Source: an uncultured Psychrobacillus sp. (lineage in GTDB: Bacteria > Bacillota > Bacilli > Bacillales_A > Planococcaceae). Taken from it: a stretch of DNA of 27,203 nt. The notes below the pieces were generated by a model. It ran no database searches and was not told the origin of the DNA. It saw only the letters and a list, made by a program, of their open reading frames with translations. This document shows positions 8,240-16,516 of the stretch, one piece after another. The first letter of the stretch is position 1; each line of letters opens with the position of its first letter. The position numbers were made by a program, and so were the translations under genes. The DNA is taken from contig CAKQHO010000038.1 of assembly GCA_934234185.1 (NCBI GenBank), positions 1 to 27,203 on the forward strand, read 5' to 3'.

Positions 8240-8642
8240 CCACTTATATATTCGGGCAATCGCTGCAATGCTAGACATTGTAGAGGAAAGTCCATGCTCA
8301 CACAATTCTGAGATGAATGTAGTGTTCGTGCTTAGTGAAAAAATAAACTAAGGCAGCCGATTCGGCTGACGGCGGGATGAAGGCCTAAGTCATTTATGAT
8401 ATGGCTGACAGTCCCTGAAAGTGCCACAGTGACGGAGCTGTATAGGAAACTATACAGGTGGAACGAGGTAAACCCCACGAGTGAGAAACCCAAATTATGG
8501 TAGGGGCATTTTCTTGAAGGAAATGAACGGATAGAAGAACAGAATGATCTGTAGATAGATGATTGCCGTCCACATACGTACGAGGCAGTGCGCCGTTTGA
8601 GTACCGTGGAAACAAAACATGGCTTATTGAGTGTATGAGTGG
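8240..8642 (+). ncRNA. rnpB: RNase P RNA, Bacillus (B) type
   Basis: The catalytic RNA of RNase P, which matures tRNA 5' ends. Signature segments are all present and in order: CGGGCAATCGCTGC; GTAGAGGAAAGTCCATGCTC (P4 5' strand and CR-I); GAAAGTGCCACAGTGACG; GGTAAACCCCACGAGTGAG (CR-III/J11-12); GTAGATAGATGATTGCCG; and AAACAAAACATGGCTTA (CR-V and P4 3' strand). The 5' CCACTTATA pairs with the 3' TATGAGTGG, closing helix P1 and setting both ends to within a few bases. The length, about 403 nt, agrees with the about 400-nt B. subtilis RNA. It has its own promoter and terminator. Confidence 0.97.
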
Positions 8643-8663
8643 CTAATTTTTATATTTCATATC

Positions 8664-8700
8664 AAAGCTCTCCAACACGGAGAGCTTTTCTCATCTTTTT
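8664..8700 (+). terminator. Terminator of rnpB
   Basis: A perfect 10-bp stem AAAGCTCTCC/GGAGAGCTTT (8664-8673 with 8679-8688, loop AACAC) is followed by a T-rich tail ending in TCTTTTT. Confidence 0.88.
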
Positions 8701-8744
8701 AGGGATTTTTTGTTTTAGATATTCGATGAAAGCAGGTATTAAAG

Positions 8745-10469
8745 GTGATAAAACAGAAAGCACCTAATAGCTTTTCTTTATATACTAATACCTTAATAGA
8801 CCAGGTATTTAATTCTACATCTGAGGGTATTATGATAACGGATGAAAATATGCAGATTACACTAGTGAATCGTGCTTTCGAAACTGTAACTGGTTATTCG
8901 ATGAAAGAAGTACTAGGGCATACTCCAAAGATATTAAAATCTGGAAGACAAGAGAAATATTTTTACGAAAAAATGTGGGACGACATAAAGGTAAAAGGAA
9001 TGTGGCAAGGGGAGATATGGAACAAACGAAAGAACGGGGAAATATATCCTGAATACTTAATGATTCAACAAATCCATGATGAAAAAGGGAAGGTTACCAA
9101 CTACTTTGGTGTCTTTAATGATATTTCTAAAAAGAAGGTAGTGGAACAAAGGCTTGAAACACTTATACAAATGGATCATCTAACTAATATTCCGAATCGA
9201 TCTCTATACATACAGCTTTTAGAGAATTTGATTGAAAACTCTAAAGAGGATACACAGCATGCAATTATTTTCATCGACATTGATCGGTTCAAACACATCA
9301 ATGAGTCACTTGGGAATGATGCTGGAAATTTAATTCTGAAAGAATTCACAAATAGACTAGAAGCAATTATTCAGCCGAAAGATATTTTAGCAAGATATGC
9401 TGGAGATGAATTTATTTTAACTATACCGAATTTATCTCAGCATAAAGAAGCAATTCAATATGCTAAGGAGATTATAAGGTGTCTGGATTTTCCATTCCAA
9501 GTTACTGGTAGCGATATTTATATTACGGCTAGCATAGGAATTAGTCTTTTTCCACAGGATGGCTCTGAGGTGGAAAAGATTATACAAAAAGCAGATAAGG
9601 CGATGTACTTCGCTAAGCAAAATGGAAGAAACCAATATGCTTTTTACTTTGAAGATTTAAAAAATGATCCCAAGAGATTGCTATTGTTAGAAGCAGATCT
9701 TCGAAAAGCCATTCAAAATAAATCGTTTGATATTTTTTATCAACCAAAAATCTCGTTAAAGACGAATGAAATAATTGGAGTAGAAGCCTTAGTTCGGTGG
9801 AACAATGACAAGCTCGGCTATGTATCCCCTGCAGAGTTTATCCCTCTTGCCGAAGATACTGGCTTAATCATACCGCTTAGCGAGATAATTATTGAAAAGG
9901 TATGTTTAGATATTTTAGAATGGAGAACACTAGGTATAGAAAGAATGCCTGTCTCTATTAATATTGCATCCTTACATTTCCAGCAGGATGCCTTTGTTAA
10001 CCGAATAAACACTATTCTTATGCAATATAATTGTAGTCCTAATCAGCTTGAATTAGAATTGACTGAAAGAACTGTTATGAAGGATTCTGAAATGATAGTG
10101 AAGAAGCTGATTCAATTAAAAAGTATGGGCTTTAAAATTTCGATTGATGATTTTGGTACTGGCTATTCCTCTTTAGGCTATTTAAATCGATTTCCTATAA
10201 ACTATTTAAAAATTGATAGAAGCTTTATCCAGCATATTACTTCTCTCAGTGATAAACAGGCTATAGTGGAATCCATTATTTTAATGGCTCATCGCTTACA
10301 ATTAAAAGTAGTAGCGGAGGGCGTAGAAACCAAGGATCAAGCAAAGCTATTAAAGCAAATGGATTGTGATATCATTCAAGGATTTTACTATAGTAAGCCA
10401 CTTCCAACTAAAGAGCTGATGGATTTCTTAGAATTGTGGGAAATACATCAGCAAGAAGGGACAGTATAA
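8745..10469 (+). CDS. PAS-GGDEF-EAL cyclic-di-GMP signalling protein
   Basis: A soluble 574-aa protein with three domains and no membrane segment. A PAS/PAC sensor (about 15-135) includes FNSTSEGIMITDENMQIT. A GGDEF domain follows (about 145-300): the metal site is FIDIDRFKHINESLG and the catalytic loop reads AGDEF (about 218-222), a variant seen in active cyclases. An EAL domain (about 315-560) follows: VEALVRW (about 346), NIASLHF, LTERTVM, DDFGTGYSS, LKIDRSF and AEGVETK are all intact. The RxxD inhibitory site expected 5 residues before the GGDEF loop reads QPKD. The sequence is compatible with both synthesis and breakdown of c-di-GMP; the net activity cannot be read from it. The start is GTG. 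It abuts ypsC with no intervening base, implying co-transcription. Confidence 0.93.
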   Translation: MIKQKAPNSFSLYTNTLIDQVFNSTSEGIMITDENMQITLVNRAFETVTGYSMKEVLGHTPKILKSGRQEKYFYEKMWDDIKVKGMWQGEIWNKRKNGEIYPEYLMIQQIHDEKGKVTNYFGVFNDISKKKVVEQRLETLIQMDHLTNIPNRSLYIQLLENLIENSKEDTQHAIIFIDIDRFKHINESLGNDAGNLILKEFTNRLEAIIQPKDILARYAGDEFILTIPNLSQHKEAIQYAKEIIRCLDFPFQVTGSDIYITASIGISLFPQDGSEVEKIIQKADKAMYFAKQNGRNQYAFYFEDLKNDPKRLLLLEADLRKAIQNKSFDIFYQPKISLKTNEIIGVEALVRWNNDKLGYVSPAEFIPLAEDTGLIIPLSEIIIEKVCLDILEWRTLGIERMPVSINIASLHFQQDAFVNRINTILMQYNCSPNQLELELTERTVMKDSEMIVKKLIQLKSMGFKISIDDFGTGYSSLGYLNRFPINYLKIDRSFIQHITSLSDKQAIVESIILMAHRLQLKVVAEGVETKDQAKLLKQMDCDIIQGFYYSKPLPTKELMDFLELWEIHQQEGTV

Positions 10470-11597
10470 ATGACTAAATTTAAATTAGTAGCAACCTCTG
10501 CAATGGGACTAGAATCTATCGTAGCAGATGAAGTAAAAGCTTTAGGGTATGAAACGACAACAGAAAACGGCAAGGTGTACTTTGAAGGAGACGAATCTGC
10601 AATTGCTCGAGCCAATTTATGGCTTCGTGTGGCAGATAGAGTTAAAATTGTAGCAGCCCAGTTTCCGGCTAGAACGTTTGATGAGTTATTCGAACGAACG
10701 AAAGCAATCGAATGGGAGAAATATTTGCCTGTAGATGCTGCTTTTCCAGTGCAAGGTAAGTCTGTAAAATCTACTTTGTTCAGCGTGCCAGATTGTCAAG
10801 CAATCGTTAAAAAAGCAATCGTAGAACGCTTGAAAGTAGCATATAAAAGAATAGGCTTCCTTGATGAGTCAGGTGCAACCTACAAAATAGAAATAAGTAT
10901 TTTAAAGGACGTTGCCACCATCACGATTGATACAAGTGGAGCAGGACTTCACAAGCGCGGATATCGGCACGGCCAGGGGGAAGCCCCTTTAAAGGAAACA
11001 CTTGCTGCAGCTCTTGTAAAGATATCAAAATGGAATCCTAATAGACCTTTTGCAGATCCCTTCTGTGGATCGGGAACTATTCCAATTGAAGCTGCAATGA
11101 TTGGACAAAATATTGCTCCTGGCTTTAACCGGGAATTTCATAGCGAAGAGTGGAAATGGATGTCCGATAAGGTTTGGGAGACTGCTAGAGCTGAAGCCGA
11201 GGATTTAGCTGATTATGATCAGCCTTTACAAATTTTTGGTTCTGATATTGATCACAAAATGATTCAAATAGCAGAACAAAATGCGTTTGAATCTGGATTT
11301 GCTGATTTAATCACATTTAAGCAAATGCAAGCAAGCGATTTTACGACGTCATTAACTGATGGAGTAATGATTGGAAATCCACCATATGGAGAACGTATCG
11401 GAGAGATCGAGGTTATCGAGACAGTAATACAGGAACTCGGTCATGTCATGAAACAGTATCCATCCTGGTCTGTATATATGCTTTCTTCCATGGAAAATTT
11501 TGATAAGCTCTATGGGAAGCAAGCAACAAAGAAACGCAAGCTATTCAATGGTTTTATTCGAACAGATTATTACCAATTTTGGGGTAAACGATCTTAG
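10470..11597 (+). CDS. ypsC: THUMP-domain rRNA guanine-N2 methyltransferase (YpsC/RlmL-like)
   Basis: SAM-dependent methyltransferase acting on 23S rRNA. It corresponds to the N-terminal (RlmL) half of E. coli RlmKL and to the stand-alone YpsC of Bacillus. The N-terminal ferredoxin-like and THUMP region (about 1-160) includes VYFEGDESAIARANLWLRVA. The Rossmann methyltransferase domain has motif I ADPFCGSGTIPIEAAM (about 195-210) and the catalytic IGNPPYGER (about 301-309). Length (375 aa) fits the family. The ATG directly follows the stop of the c-di-GMP gene, and AAGAAGGGACAG provides the SD. The substrate assignment m2G2445 is by family and not shown here. Confidence 0.92.
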   Translation: MTKFKLVATSAMGLESIVADEVKALGYETTTENGKVYFEGDESAIARANLWLRVADRVKIVAAQFPARTFDELFERTKAIEWEKYLPVDAAFPVQGKSVKSTLFSVPDCQAIVKKAIVERLKVAYKRIGFLDESGATYKIEISILKDVATITIDTSGAGLHKRGYRHGQGEAPLKETLAAALVKISKWNPNRPFADPFCGSGTIPIEAAMIGQNIAPGFNREFHSEEWKWMSDKVWETARAEAEDLADYDQPLQIFGSDIDHKMIQIAEQNAFESGFADLITFKQMQASDFTTSLTDGVMIGNPPYGERIGEIEVIETVIQELGHVMKQYPSWSVYMLSSMENFDKLYGKQATKKRKLFNGFIRTDYYQFWGKRS

Positions 11598-11607
11598 TAT
11601 AAAGGAG

Positions 11608-11644
11608 GTGTCCAAAGAGTTCTAGCTTTCTGGACACTCTTTTT
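11608..11644 (+). terminator. Terminator after ypsC
   Basis: GTGTCCA (11608-11614) pairs with TGGACAC (11631-11637), with an inner AAAG/CTTT extension, and is followed by TCTTTTT. Confidence 0.75.
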
Positions 11645-11699
11645 ACCTCTTTATACCTTTTTGTTTACTTTGGTGATCGCATAATGGTGCCTTCACTTC

Positions 11700-11738
11700 A
11701 AAGGATCCGTCTCAAAAGTATTTTTAGACGGATCCTTT
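11700..11738 (+). other. Perfect 13-bp hairpin upstream of ypvA, not an obvious terminator
   Basis: AAAGGATCCGTCT (11700-11712) pairs perfectly with AGACGGATCCTTT (11726-11738). Within the 13-base loop, AAAA and TTTT can pair further. Neither side has a T run, and it lies 26 bases before the ypvA ATG. It could be a leader structure or a degenerate terminator. Confidence 0.6.
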
Positions 11739-11764
11739 ATATTACTATTTGAGGGAGTTTTATA

Positions 11765-13666
11765 ATGAAGCAAGCATTACCTTTTAAGCTTTCAAAAGAC
11801 AGAAATTTCTTTGAATCGCTTGGCGATTGGATGGGTGACGTCCTCTATGATGAATTACCTGAGAAGGGTTTTGAATGTCGGGACGAGCAAATCTTTATGG
11901 CTTATCAAATCGAAAAAGCCTTGAAAACTAAAAGTGTTCTATTCGCGGAAGCGGGAGTAGGTACCGGAAAAACGATTGCCTACTTATTACCTGCTATTTC
12001 CTACGCAAGGTATACAGGAAAACCAGCTTTAATTGCCTGTGCAGATGAAACATTAATAGAGCAGCTAGTAAAAGAAGCAGGAGATATCTTTAAGCTGCAA
12101 AATTATTTAGATATTAAGATAGATGTGAGACTTGCCAAATCTAGAAATCAGTATTTATGTTTAAAAAGATTAGAGGATGCTCAAAAGGTTGGGGACAATG
12201 ATTACTTTCTCGAAGAGATTGAAGATTTAATACCAGACTTCGTCTATGGTCACTCCTCTTTACAAAAAATCTTTCCTTTCGGTGAGAGAAGCCAGTTTCC
12301 GGGTGTTAGTGATCAAGATTGGCAGAAGGTCAATTTTCACCCTACTCAGCAATGTAATACCTGTGATTTAAGAAATAGATGTGGTCAAACAATACACCGC
12401 CAGCACTATAGAGAATCCTCTGATTTAATCATCTGTTCACATGACTTTTTAATGGAGCACATTTGGACGAAGGATTCTCGCATGAGAGAAGGACAGCTGC
12501 CTTTCTTGCCAGAAGTATCGATGATTGTGTTGGATGAAGGACATTTGCTGGAGTTTGCAGCTCAGAAGGCGTTAACCTATGAGGTGCAAAGTGAAACGCT
12601 TATCCGTCTATTAGAAAAAGTAATGGTGGATGGTGTACGCGAAAAAACTCTTGGATTAATGGAAAGATTACAGGAAATTCATGAGAAGATATTCGAAGTT
12701 CTCCGCGTAGGCACCTTCCAAGAAGAAACGGAACGAATGAAGATTAACAAAACAGATGAGCTCATGAGGCTTTGTCGACTAGCTATTAAGGTAACAGATG
12801 ACCTTTTAGAGGAGTTTGTGTTCGAGTCAGAGCTATTTACTATTCCCGAGTACGAACTGCGAATGGTTGAGGAGTTTTTAGAGCAATATTCCTTTTCGTT
12901 ACGATTGTTTACTGAAAAAGGGGACGGGGTAGAATGGTTGGAAATCATTGATGGCTATGAAACCTTAATCATTATGCCAAGACTTGTAACAGACATCCTT
13001 CATGAGAAGCTGTTTACAAATAAGCTTCCTATCGTTTTCTCTTCTGCTACATTATCAATCCAGAAGGATTTTAGCTATCTTGCTGATTCCTTAGGGGTGG
13101 AGCAGTATCAATCCTTTTCTGTTCCGTCACCATTTGATTATGATGAGGTAATGAAGGTATATGCCCATGAAGTCCCTCAGGGTGACAAGGCAGCCAAAGT
13201 AGAAAAGCTACTAGAGAAAAAAGAGCAAACGCTAATATTATTTAAATCTAAAGCAGCAATGGAGAAATTTAGAGGCTCTATAAAGCATAACGAAGATATT
13301 GCGTTCGAAGGGGACAGAGAATTGTCCACGATCGTAAAAGAATTCCAAAATGGAAAATTTTCTACTCTATGCTCTTATCATTTATGGGAGGGCTTAGACT
13401 TACCGAAGGAAGCTCTTACTCGAGTGGTCATTTTTGACTTACCTTTTCCTCCATCCGACCCGTTATTTGATGCGAAAAGATCCTTCTCTAACAATTCTTA
13501 TGAAGAGGTTGATCTTCCATTTATGTTGTTACGCATACAGCAGGGAGTAGGAAGACTCATTCGAACATCAGAGGACCATGGGGAAATACATCTTATGTTA
13601 AATGAAGAAGAAGCAGCCTTGAAGACACGTTTCGAGACAGTTTTACCAACAAAAATAAGTGAATAA
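11765..13666 (+). CDS. ypvA: Fe-S XPD/DinG-type ATP-dependent DNA helicase YpvA
   Basis: Superfamily 2 5'-3' helicase of the XPD/DinG group, expected to unwind forked or R-loop DNA during repair. Walker A is AGVGTGKT (63-70) and the Walker B box is DEGH (257-260). A four-cysteine Fe-S cluster domain lies between them: C132 (YLCLKR), then C197, C200 and C206 in QQCNTCDLRNRC. Later motifs include FSSATLS, ILFKSKAAM and the arginine-finger motif QQGVGRLIRT near the C-terminus. It lacks the N-terminal exonuclease domain of Bacillus DinG, and 633 aa matches YpvA. GAGGGAG provides the SD. It has its own terminator, so it is probably monocistronic. Confidence 0.92.
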   Translation: MKQALPFKLSKDRNFFESLGDWMGDVLYDELPEKGFECRDEQIFMAYQIEKALKTKSVLFAEAGVGTGKTIAYLLPAISYARYTGKPALIACADETLIEQLVKEAGDIFKLQNYLDIKIDVRLAKSRNQYLCLKRLEDAQKVGDNDYFLEEIEDLIPDFVYGHSSLQKIFPFGERSQFPGVSDQDWQKVNFHPTQQCNTCDLRNRCGQTIHRQHYRESSDLIICSHDFLMEHIWTKDSRMREGQLPFLPEVSMIVLDEGHLLEFAAQKALTYEVQSETLIRLLEKVMVDGVREKTLGLMERLQEIHEKIFEVLRVGTFQEETERMKINKTDELMRLCRLAIKVTDDLLEEFVFESELFTIPEYELRMVEEFLEQYSFSLRLFTEKGDGVEWLEIIDGYETLIIMPRLVTDILHEKLFTNKLPIVFSSATLSIQKDFSYLADSLGVEQYQSFSVPSPFDYDEVMKVYAHEVPQGDKAAKVEKLLEKKEQTLILFKSKAAMEKFRGSIKHNEDIAFEGDRELSTIVKEFQNGKFSTLCSYHLWEGLDLPKEALTRVVIFDLPFPPSDPLFDAKRSFSNNSYEEVDLPFMLLRIQQGVGRLIRTSEDHGEIHLMLNEEEAALKTRFETVLPTKISE

Positions 13667-13672
13667 ACTTTT

Positions 13673-13705
13673 GCCTTTTTAGCTATAAGCTAAAGAGGCT
13701 TTTTT
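13673..13705 (+). terminator. Terminator of ypvA
   Basis: GCCTTTTTAGCT (13673-13684) pairs with AGCTAAAGAGGC (13688-13699), with one G-U pair and a 3-base loop, followed by six T residues. Confidence 0.9.
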
Positions 13706-13777
13706 AAATTCACCGCTGGTTCTACAAGTATGTCTTTTAGCGAAAGGTAGAAGAAACAAAAAATCTAGCCTGTTGAA

Positions 13778-14035
13778 AGCCATCAAGCCCAACGTCAGGA
13801 GAAAGTTGTAAAACCGAGCGCTTTAGTTGTAAAAATGCCCCCTAAAGTTGTAAAAACTCACTGGAAAGTTGTAAATTTAAAGCCATCCAGCCCATCGCCA
13901 GGAGAAAGTTGTAAAACCGAGGGCTTTAGTTGTAAAAATGCCCCCTAAAGTTGTAAAAACTCACTGGAAAGTTGTAATTTTGAAGTCATCAAGCCCAACG
14001 CCAGGAGAAAGTTGTAAAACCGAGCGCTTTAGTTT
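13778..14035 (+). repeat. 103-nt tandem repeat built from 21-nt AGTTGTAAAA subunits (copy 2)
   Basis: Two full units and one half unit with an exact 103-nt period (starts 13778, 13881, 13984). Inside each unit AGTTGTAA recurs at 21, 21 and 21 nt, followed by a 40-nt step. Core starts are 13804, 13825, 13846, 13867, 13907, 13928, 13949, 13970 and 14010, with a decayed copy AGTTTAAG at 14031. Each 40-nt step includes a segment like AGCCATCAAGCCCAACGCCA. Subunit order (ACCGAG, ATGCCC, ACTCAC) matches the array at the left end of the window. It fills most of the 587-base gap between ypvA and the next gene. Confidence 0.92.
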
Positions 14036-14190
14036 AAGAACTGTCAAAAGAAACGACAACAAAGGTAATGCCAATGGAATAATCAATAGGACACTACCCG
14101 AACATTGACTTAGAACCTGATTGTTGCGTTTGCTACTTACCCTTTAAGACATTCACCACCTGTATATGTGGAAATGATCTTAGGCTAGGC

Positions 14191-14218
14191 ACCGTCGTTA
14201 GATAAGTTGAATAATATA
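14191..14218 (+). promoter_or_regulatory. Candidate mother-cell (sigma-K-like) promoter
   Basis: ACC (14191-14193) is followed after 16 bases by AATAATATA (14210-14218). This resembles the Bacillus sigma-K pattern AC-N16/17-CATANNNTA in all but one position. It lies just upstream of a probable coat gene. The short consensus makes chance matches common. Confidence 0.35.
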
Positions 14219-14253
14219 GTAGATAGGTATTATTATATGTACTACTTAAAAAG

Positions 14254-15900
14254 GTGGGGATTACTATTCCACGAATATTTTCAGAGGATGTTAAGCATCC
14301 GCATACAGGGGACGTTCAAATTGCAACAGATTTTCATTTTCAGCTGAAGAAAGATAAAGTTAACTTACCCTGGTACAACTATGATGCAATGCTTGCTCTT
14401 TATAATTTGCAGCAAGAAAAATGGAGCTACTCTCTTATTGTTGAAGATTCTATTCCATTAGAGGAGACACTTGAAAATTGTACCCCATTTCATACGAAGT
14501 GTTCGACAACTCGCAAGCTTTCCGCTCATAAAAGTAAACTAAGGAGAAGGCGCCTTCAGCAAATTTTAGCTTCTAGTGATGACCGACAAGAGCTTCACGA
14601 AACCCAAAAGCCTATAGAAGAACAGAAGGAAAAGCTTTTTCCTAATATAGCCTCCTATTATCCTAAAAAAGAGGTGTCTAGACGTATAAAGAAAAAAAGG
14701 CGAAAAAGAAATCATTTTCAAGAGAATGCCAATGGGACGCATGCCTTTCACATGAATATAGACCCTATTATAGATGAAATAGAAGAGAGCTATAATTTAG
14801 AGTTAGAGCTAATGGCTTATTCAGAGACCGAAGAAAGTATAAAGCAAGACCTCTCCTTTCGATTTCCTCCCTTCGATTCCTCCTATATGTATGATGTAGG
14901 GAAGCTAGAAAAAAACATAGATAGCAAGCACGTATCTGATAAACCCATAGCAGCTGAGAATAAAAGGGAAGAGAGCACTAAAGCTTCTAAAGGTAATAAA
15001 ACCATCCTACAAATTCCTATTAATGTCTGTGTGGATATAAAGGACTTTTTACATTACCCCCTATGTGGAAGCATGCAGCAAAACAGTAACTTTTTCTATT
15101 CAAGCCCTCCTAATGACCAAGTATCTTTAGAGCCAAGAATAGTGGACACAGAAGCTTTTTTTTATGAGGAAACTTATACTTACTTATTAGGCTATAAAAC
15201 ACAAGAAGTACTATTCGCTACAGATAAAAATGACTTTTCAGAAGGATCTCAACTAGCTAAAGTAACAACGGTTCATAATCAGGAGAATAAGCTTTCGCTA
15301 GAAACTACCGAGAATAGTTATATGAAGGTACCCATTGTATTAGGAGAATATAACGTGCATATTGATGTGGAGAAGATGATAGATTTAAAAGAAAATATAA
15401 GTAACCTTACGTATCTTTCGAAGAATCTCCTTGTAAACTCCTGTTATTTCGTCCCAACTAGCATGGAAAAAAAAGAACAAGGCAATGAGCTATATGCTAC
15501 GAAAGGGCAGCTTTTCATAGAGGCGACTCTAGAGCAAGGCATTGAATATATGACACACGGTAAAAAAAATGAATTCGAAAGTCAAAAGTTTGAAGAGAAT
15601 GAATGGAAGCAAAAAATAGAAATGGAGCTTTTAATACAGCTGTTACAGGTCCAAAAAATCCCTATGCCTGGATGGGGTAGTCCGACAAAGATAGAAAAAG
15701 TGAAAAGCCCCATAAGCGACTTACTAGCAAGACTTTCCCCTGGTTCGAATGTACAGGTAGTAACGGTAAATGGAAAACCAATACACGTAAAGAGCTTCGG
15801 GGACTATAATACAGATACAGGTATATCTACTTTTGTATTAAAGGATAATCATGTAATTAGTTTGCAGGTTGAAGAAATTGATTATTTATTATTAGGGTAA
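14254..15900 (+). CDS. Probable spore-coat protein with SPOCS-like region and C-terminal beta-barrel-type module
   Basis: A 548-aa protein that I cannot assign to a named gene. The N-terminal third is hydrophilic with two very basic patches (KLRRRRLQQ at about 94-102 and RRIKKKRRKRN at about 142-152). Two segments resemble the SPOCS (DUF3794) fold of spore-morphogenesis proteins such as SipL. One begins IPINVCVDIKDFLHYP (about 254); the other runs from VPIVLGEYNVHIDVE to GQLFIEATLEQGIEYM (about 362-430). The last 58 residues (490-547) align without gaps to the 70-aa protein encoded just downstream on the other strand (17 identities). They have the small-barrel pattern seen in CotB-like/DUF2642 coat modules. 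The GTG at 14254 has no SD upstream; AAGGTGGGG overlaps it, so the real start may be slightly downstream at a rare codon. The coat role is inference. Confidence 0.7.
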   Translation: MGITIPRIFSEDVKHPHTGDVQIATDFHFQLKKDKVNLPWYNYDAMLALYNLQQEKWSYSLIVEDSIPLEETLENCTPFHTKCSTTRKLSAHKSKLRRRRLQQILASSDDRQELHETQKPIEEQKEKLFPNIASYYPKKEVSRRIKKKRRKRNHFQENANGTHAFHMNIDPIIDEIEESYNLELELMAYSETEESIKQDLSFRFPPFDSSYMYDVGKLEKNIDSKHVSDKPIAAENKREESTKASKGNKTILQIPINVCVDIKDFLHYPLCGSMQQNSNFFYSSPPNDQVSLEPRIVDTEAFFYEETYTYLLGYKTQEVLFATDKNDFSEGSQLAKVTTVHNQENKLSLETTENSYMKVPIVLGEYNVHIDVEKMIDLKENISNLTYLSKNLLVNSCYFVPTSMEKKEQGNELYATKGQLFIEATLEQGIEYMTHGKKNEFESQKFEENEWKQKIEMELLIQLLQVQKIPMPGWGSPTKIEKVKSPISDLLARLSPGSNVQVVTVNGKPIHVKSFGDYNTDTGISTFVLKDNHVISLQVEEIDYLLLG

Positions 15901-15913
15901 AAATTATATAAAG

Positions 15914-15953
15914 GCTGCAAGTAAGCTATTTTACGCTTGCCTGCAGCTCTTTT
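15914..15953. terminator. Terminator between convergent genes
   Basis: GCTGCAAGTAAGC (15914-15926) pairs imperfectly with GCTTGCCTGCAGC (15935-15947), followed by TCTTTT on the plus strand. It separates the coat-like gene from the converging 70-aa gene. Confidence 0.65.
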
Positions 15954-15971
15954 ACTAAAAATGTTAGTAAC

Positions 15972-16184
15972 TTAAAACTGTATCGCATCAATTCTACGAT
16001 AATCTACTACTAAAATGTCCCCGGTGTTTTGTGCAAACGATGCTAGTCCAGTACTCGTATTAAAAGCTGCAAATGTCCCAACCTGCTCCTCTATCCCGTT
16101 GATAAACAAACTATCTACGCTAGCACCTGGCGTAAGGCTATTTAATAGCTGGAAAAACGCACCGCCAGAAAAATCTTCTGCCAT
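15972..16184 (-). CDS. Small 70-aa single-module protein related to the coat-like gene's C-terminus
   Basis: It consists of a 12-residue N-terminal extension (MAEDFSGGAFFQ) and one module (13-70). The module aligns gap-free to residues 490-547 of the neighbouring 548-aa protein, sharing LL..L.PG..V, NG....V..F and NT.TG...F, with ID near the end. The strongly alternating hydrophobic pattern suggests a small beta barrel like those of CotB/DUF2642-type spore proteins. No signal peptide or cysteine is present. The ATG has GAGAGGTGA and AGGAGG directly upstream on the minus strand. It converges on the coat-like gene. A spore-surface role is inferred only from this similarity. Confidence 0.8.
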   Translation of the reverse strand: MAEDFSGGAFFQLLNSLTPGASVDSLFINGIEEQVGTFAAFNTSTGLASFAQNTGDILVVDYRRIDAIQF

Positions 16185-16427
16185 CCTCCTGTCACCTCTC
16201 TTTCTCAGTCTCTTGTTATCTTATTAATAAATATAAAAAAGACTTGGACCATTCTCTTGGGAGATTATTAAAAAGAGAAATAGCTTTTTGAATTTTCACT
16301 GGAGAACGAATTTGGGTAAGGTAGAGTTTCTTATGCCTAAGAAATAGAAGGAAACTAATAAAGAGCGACATCCGACAGAAGAAAGCAATATTTCTAGAGA
16401 AAAGTCCTATAAAAAAATAAAATACCA

Positions 16428-16456
16428 TTGTATGGATATATAAAAATGCGTATAAT
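16428..16456 (+). promoter_or_regulatory. Sigma-A promoter of the MFS exporter
   Basis: TTGTAT (16428-16433) and a perfect TATAAT (16451-16456) are separated by 17 bases, 60 bases upstream of the GTG start. In the 332-base gap from 16185 to 16516 I see nothing else I can support. Confidence 0.75.
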
Positions 16457-16516
16457 AACATTTTGTACCAGCCACGATGAACAGGGTGGAGTCATTCATA
16501 GGAAAGAAGGGTTACA

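Noticed and set aside
13778..14035. CRISPR array
   Set aside because: Repeats are only about 10 bases with 11-base intervals, the intervals recur between units, and no cas gene is present.
16216..16461. 81-codon minus-strand hydrophobic frame upstream of the MFS gene
   Set aside because: It has no SD and lies across the likely MFS promoter; its hydrophobicity follows from the A/T-rich sequence.
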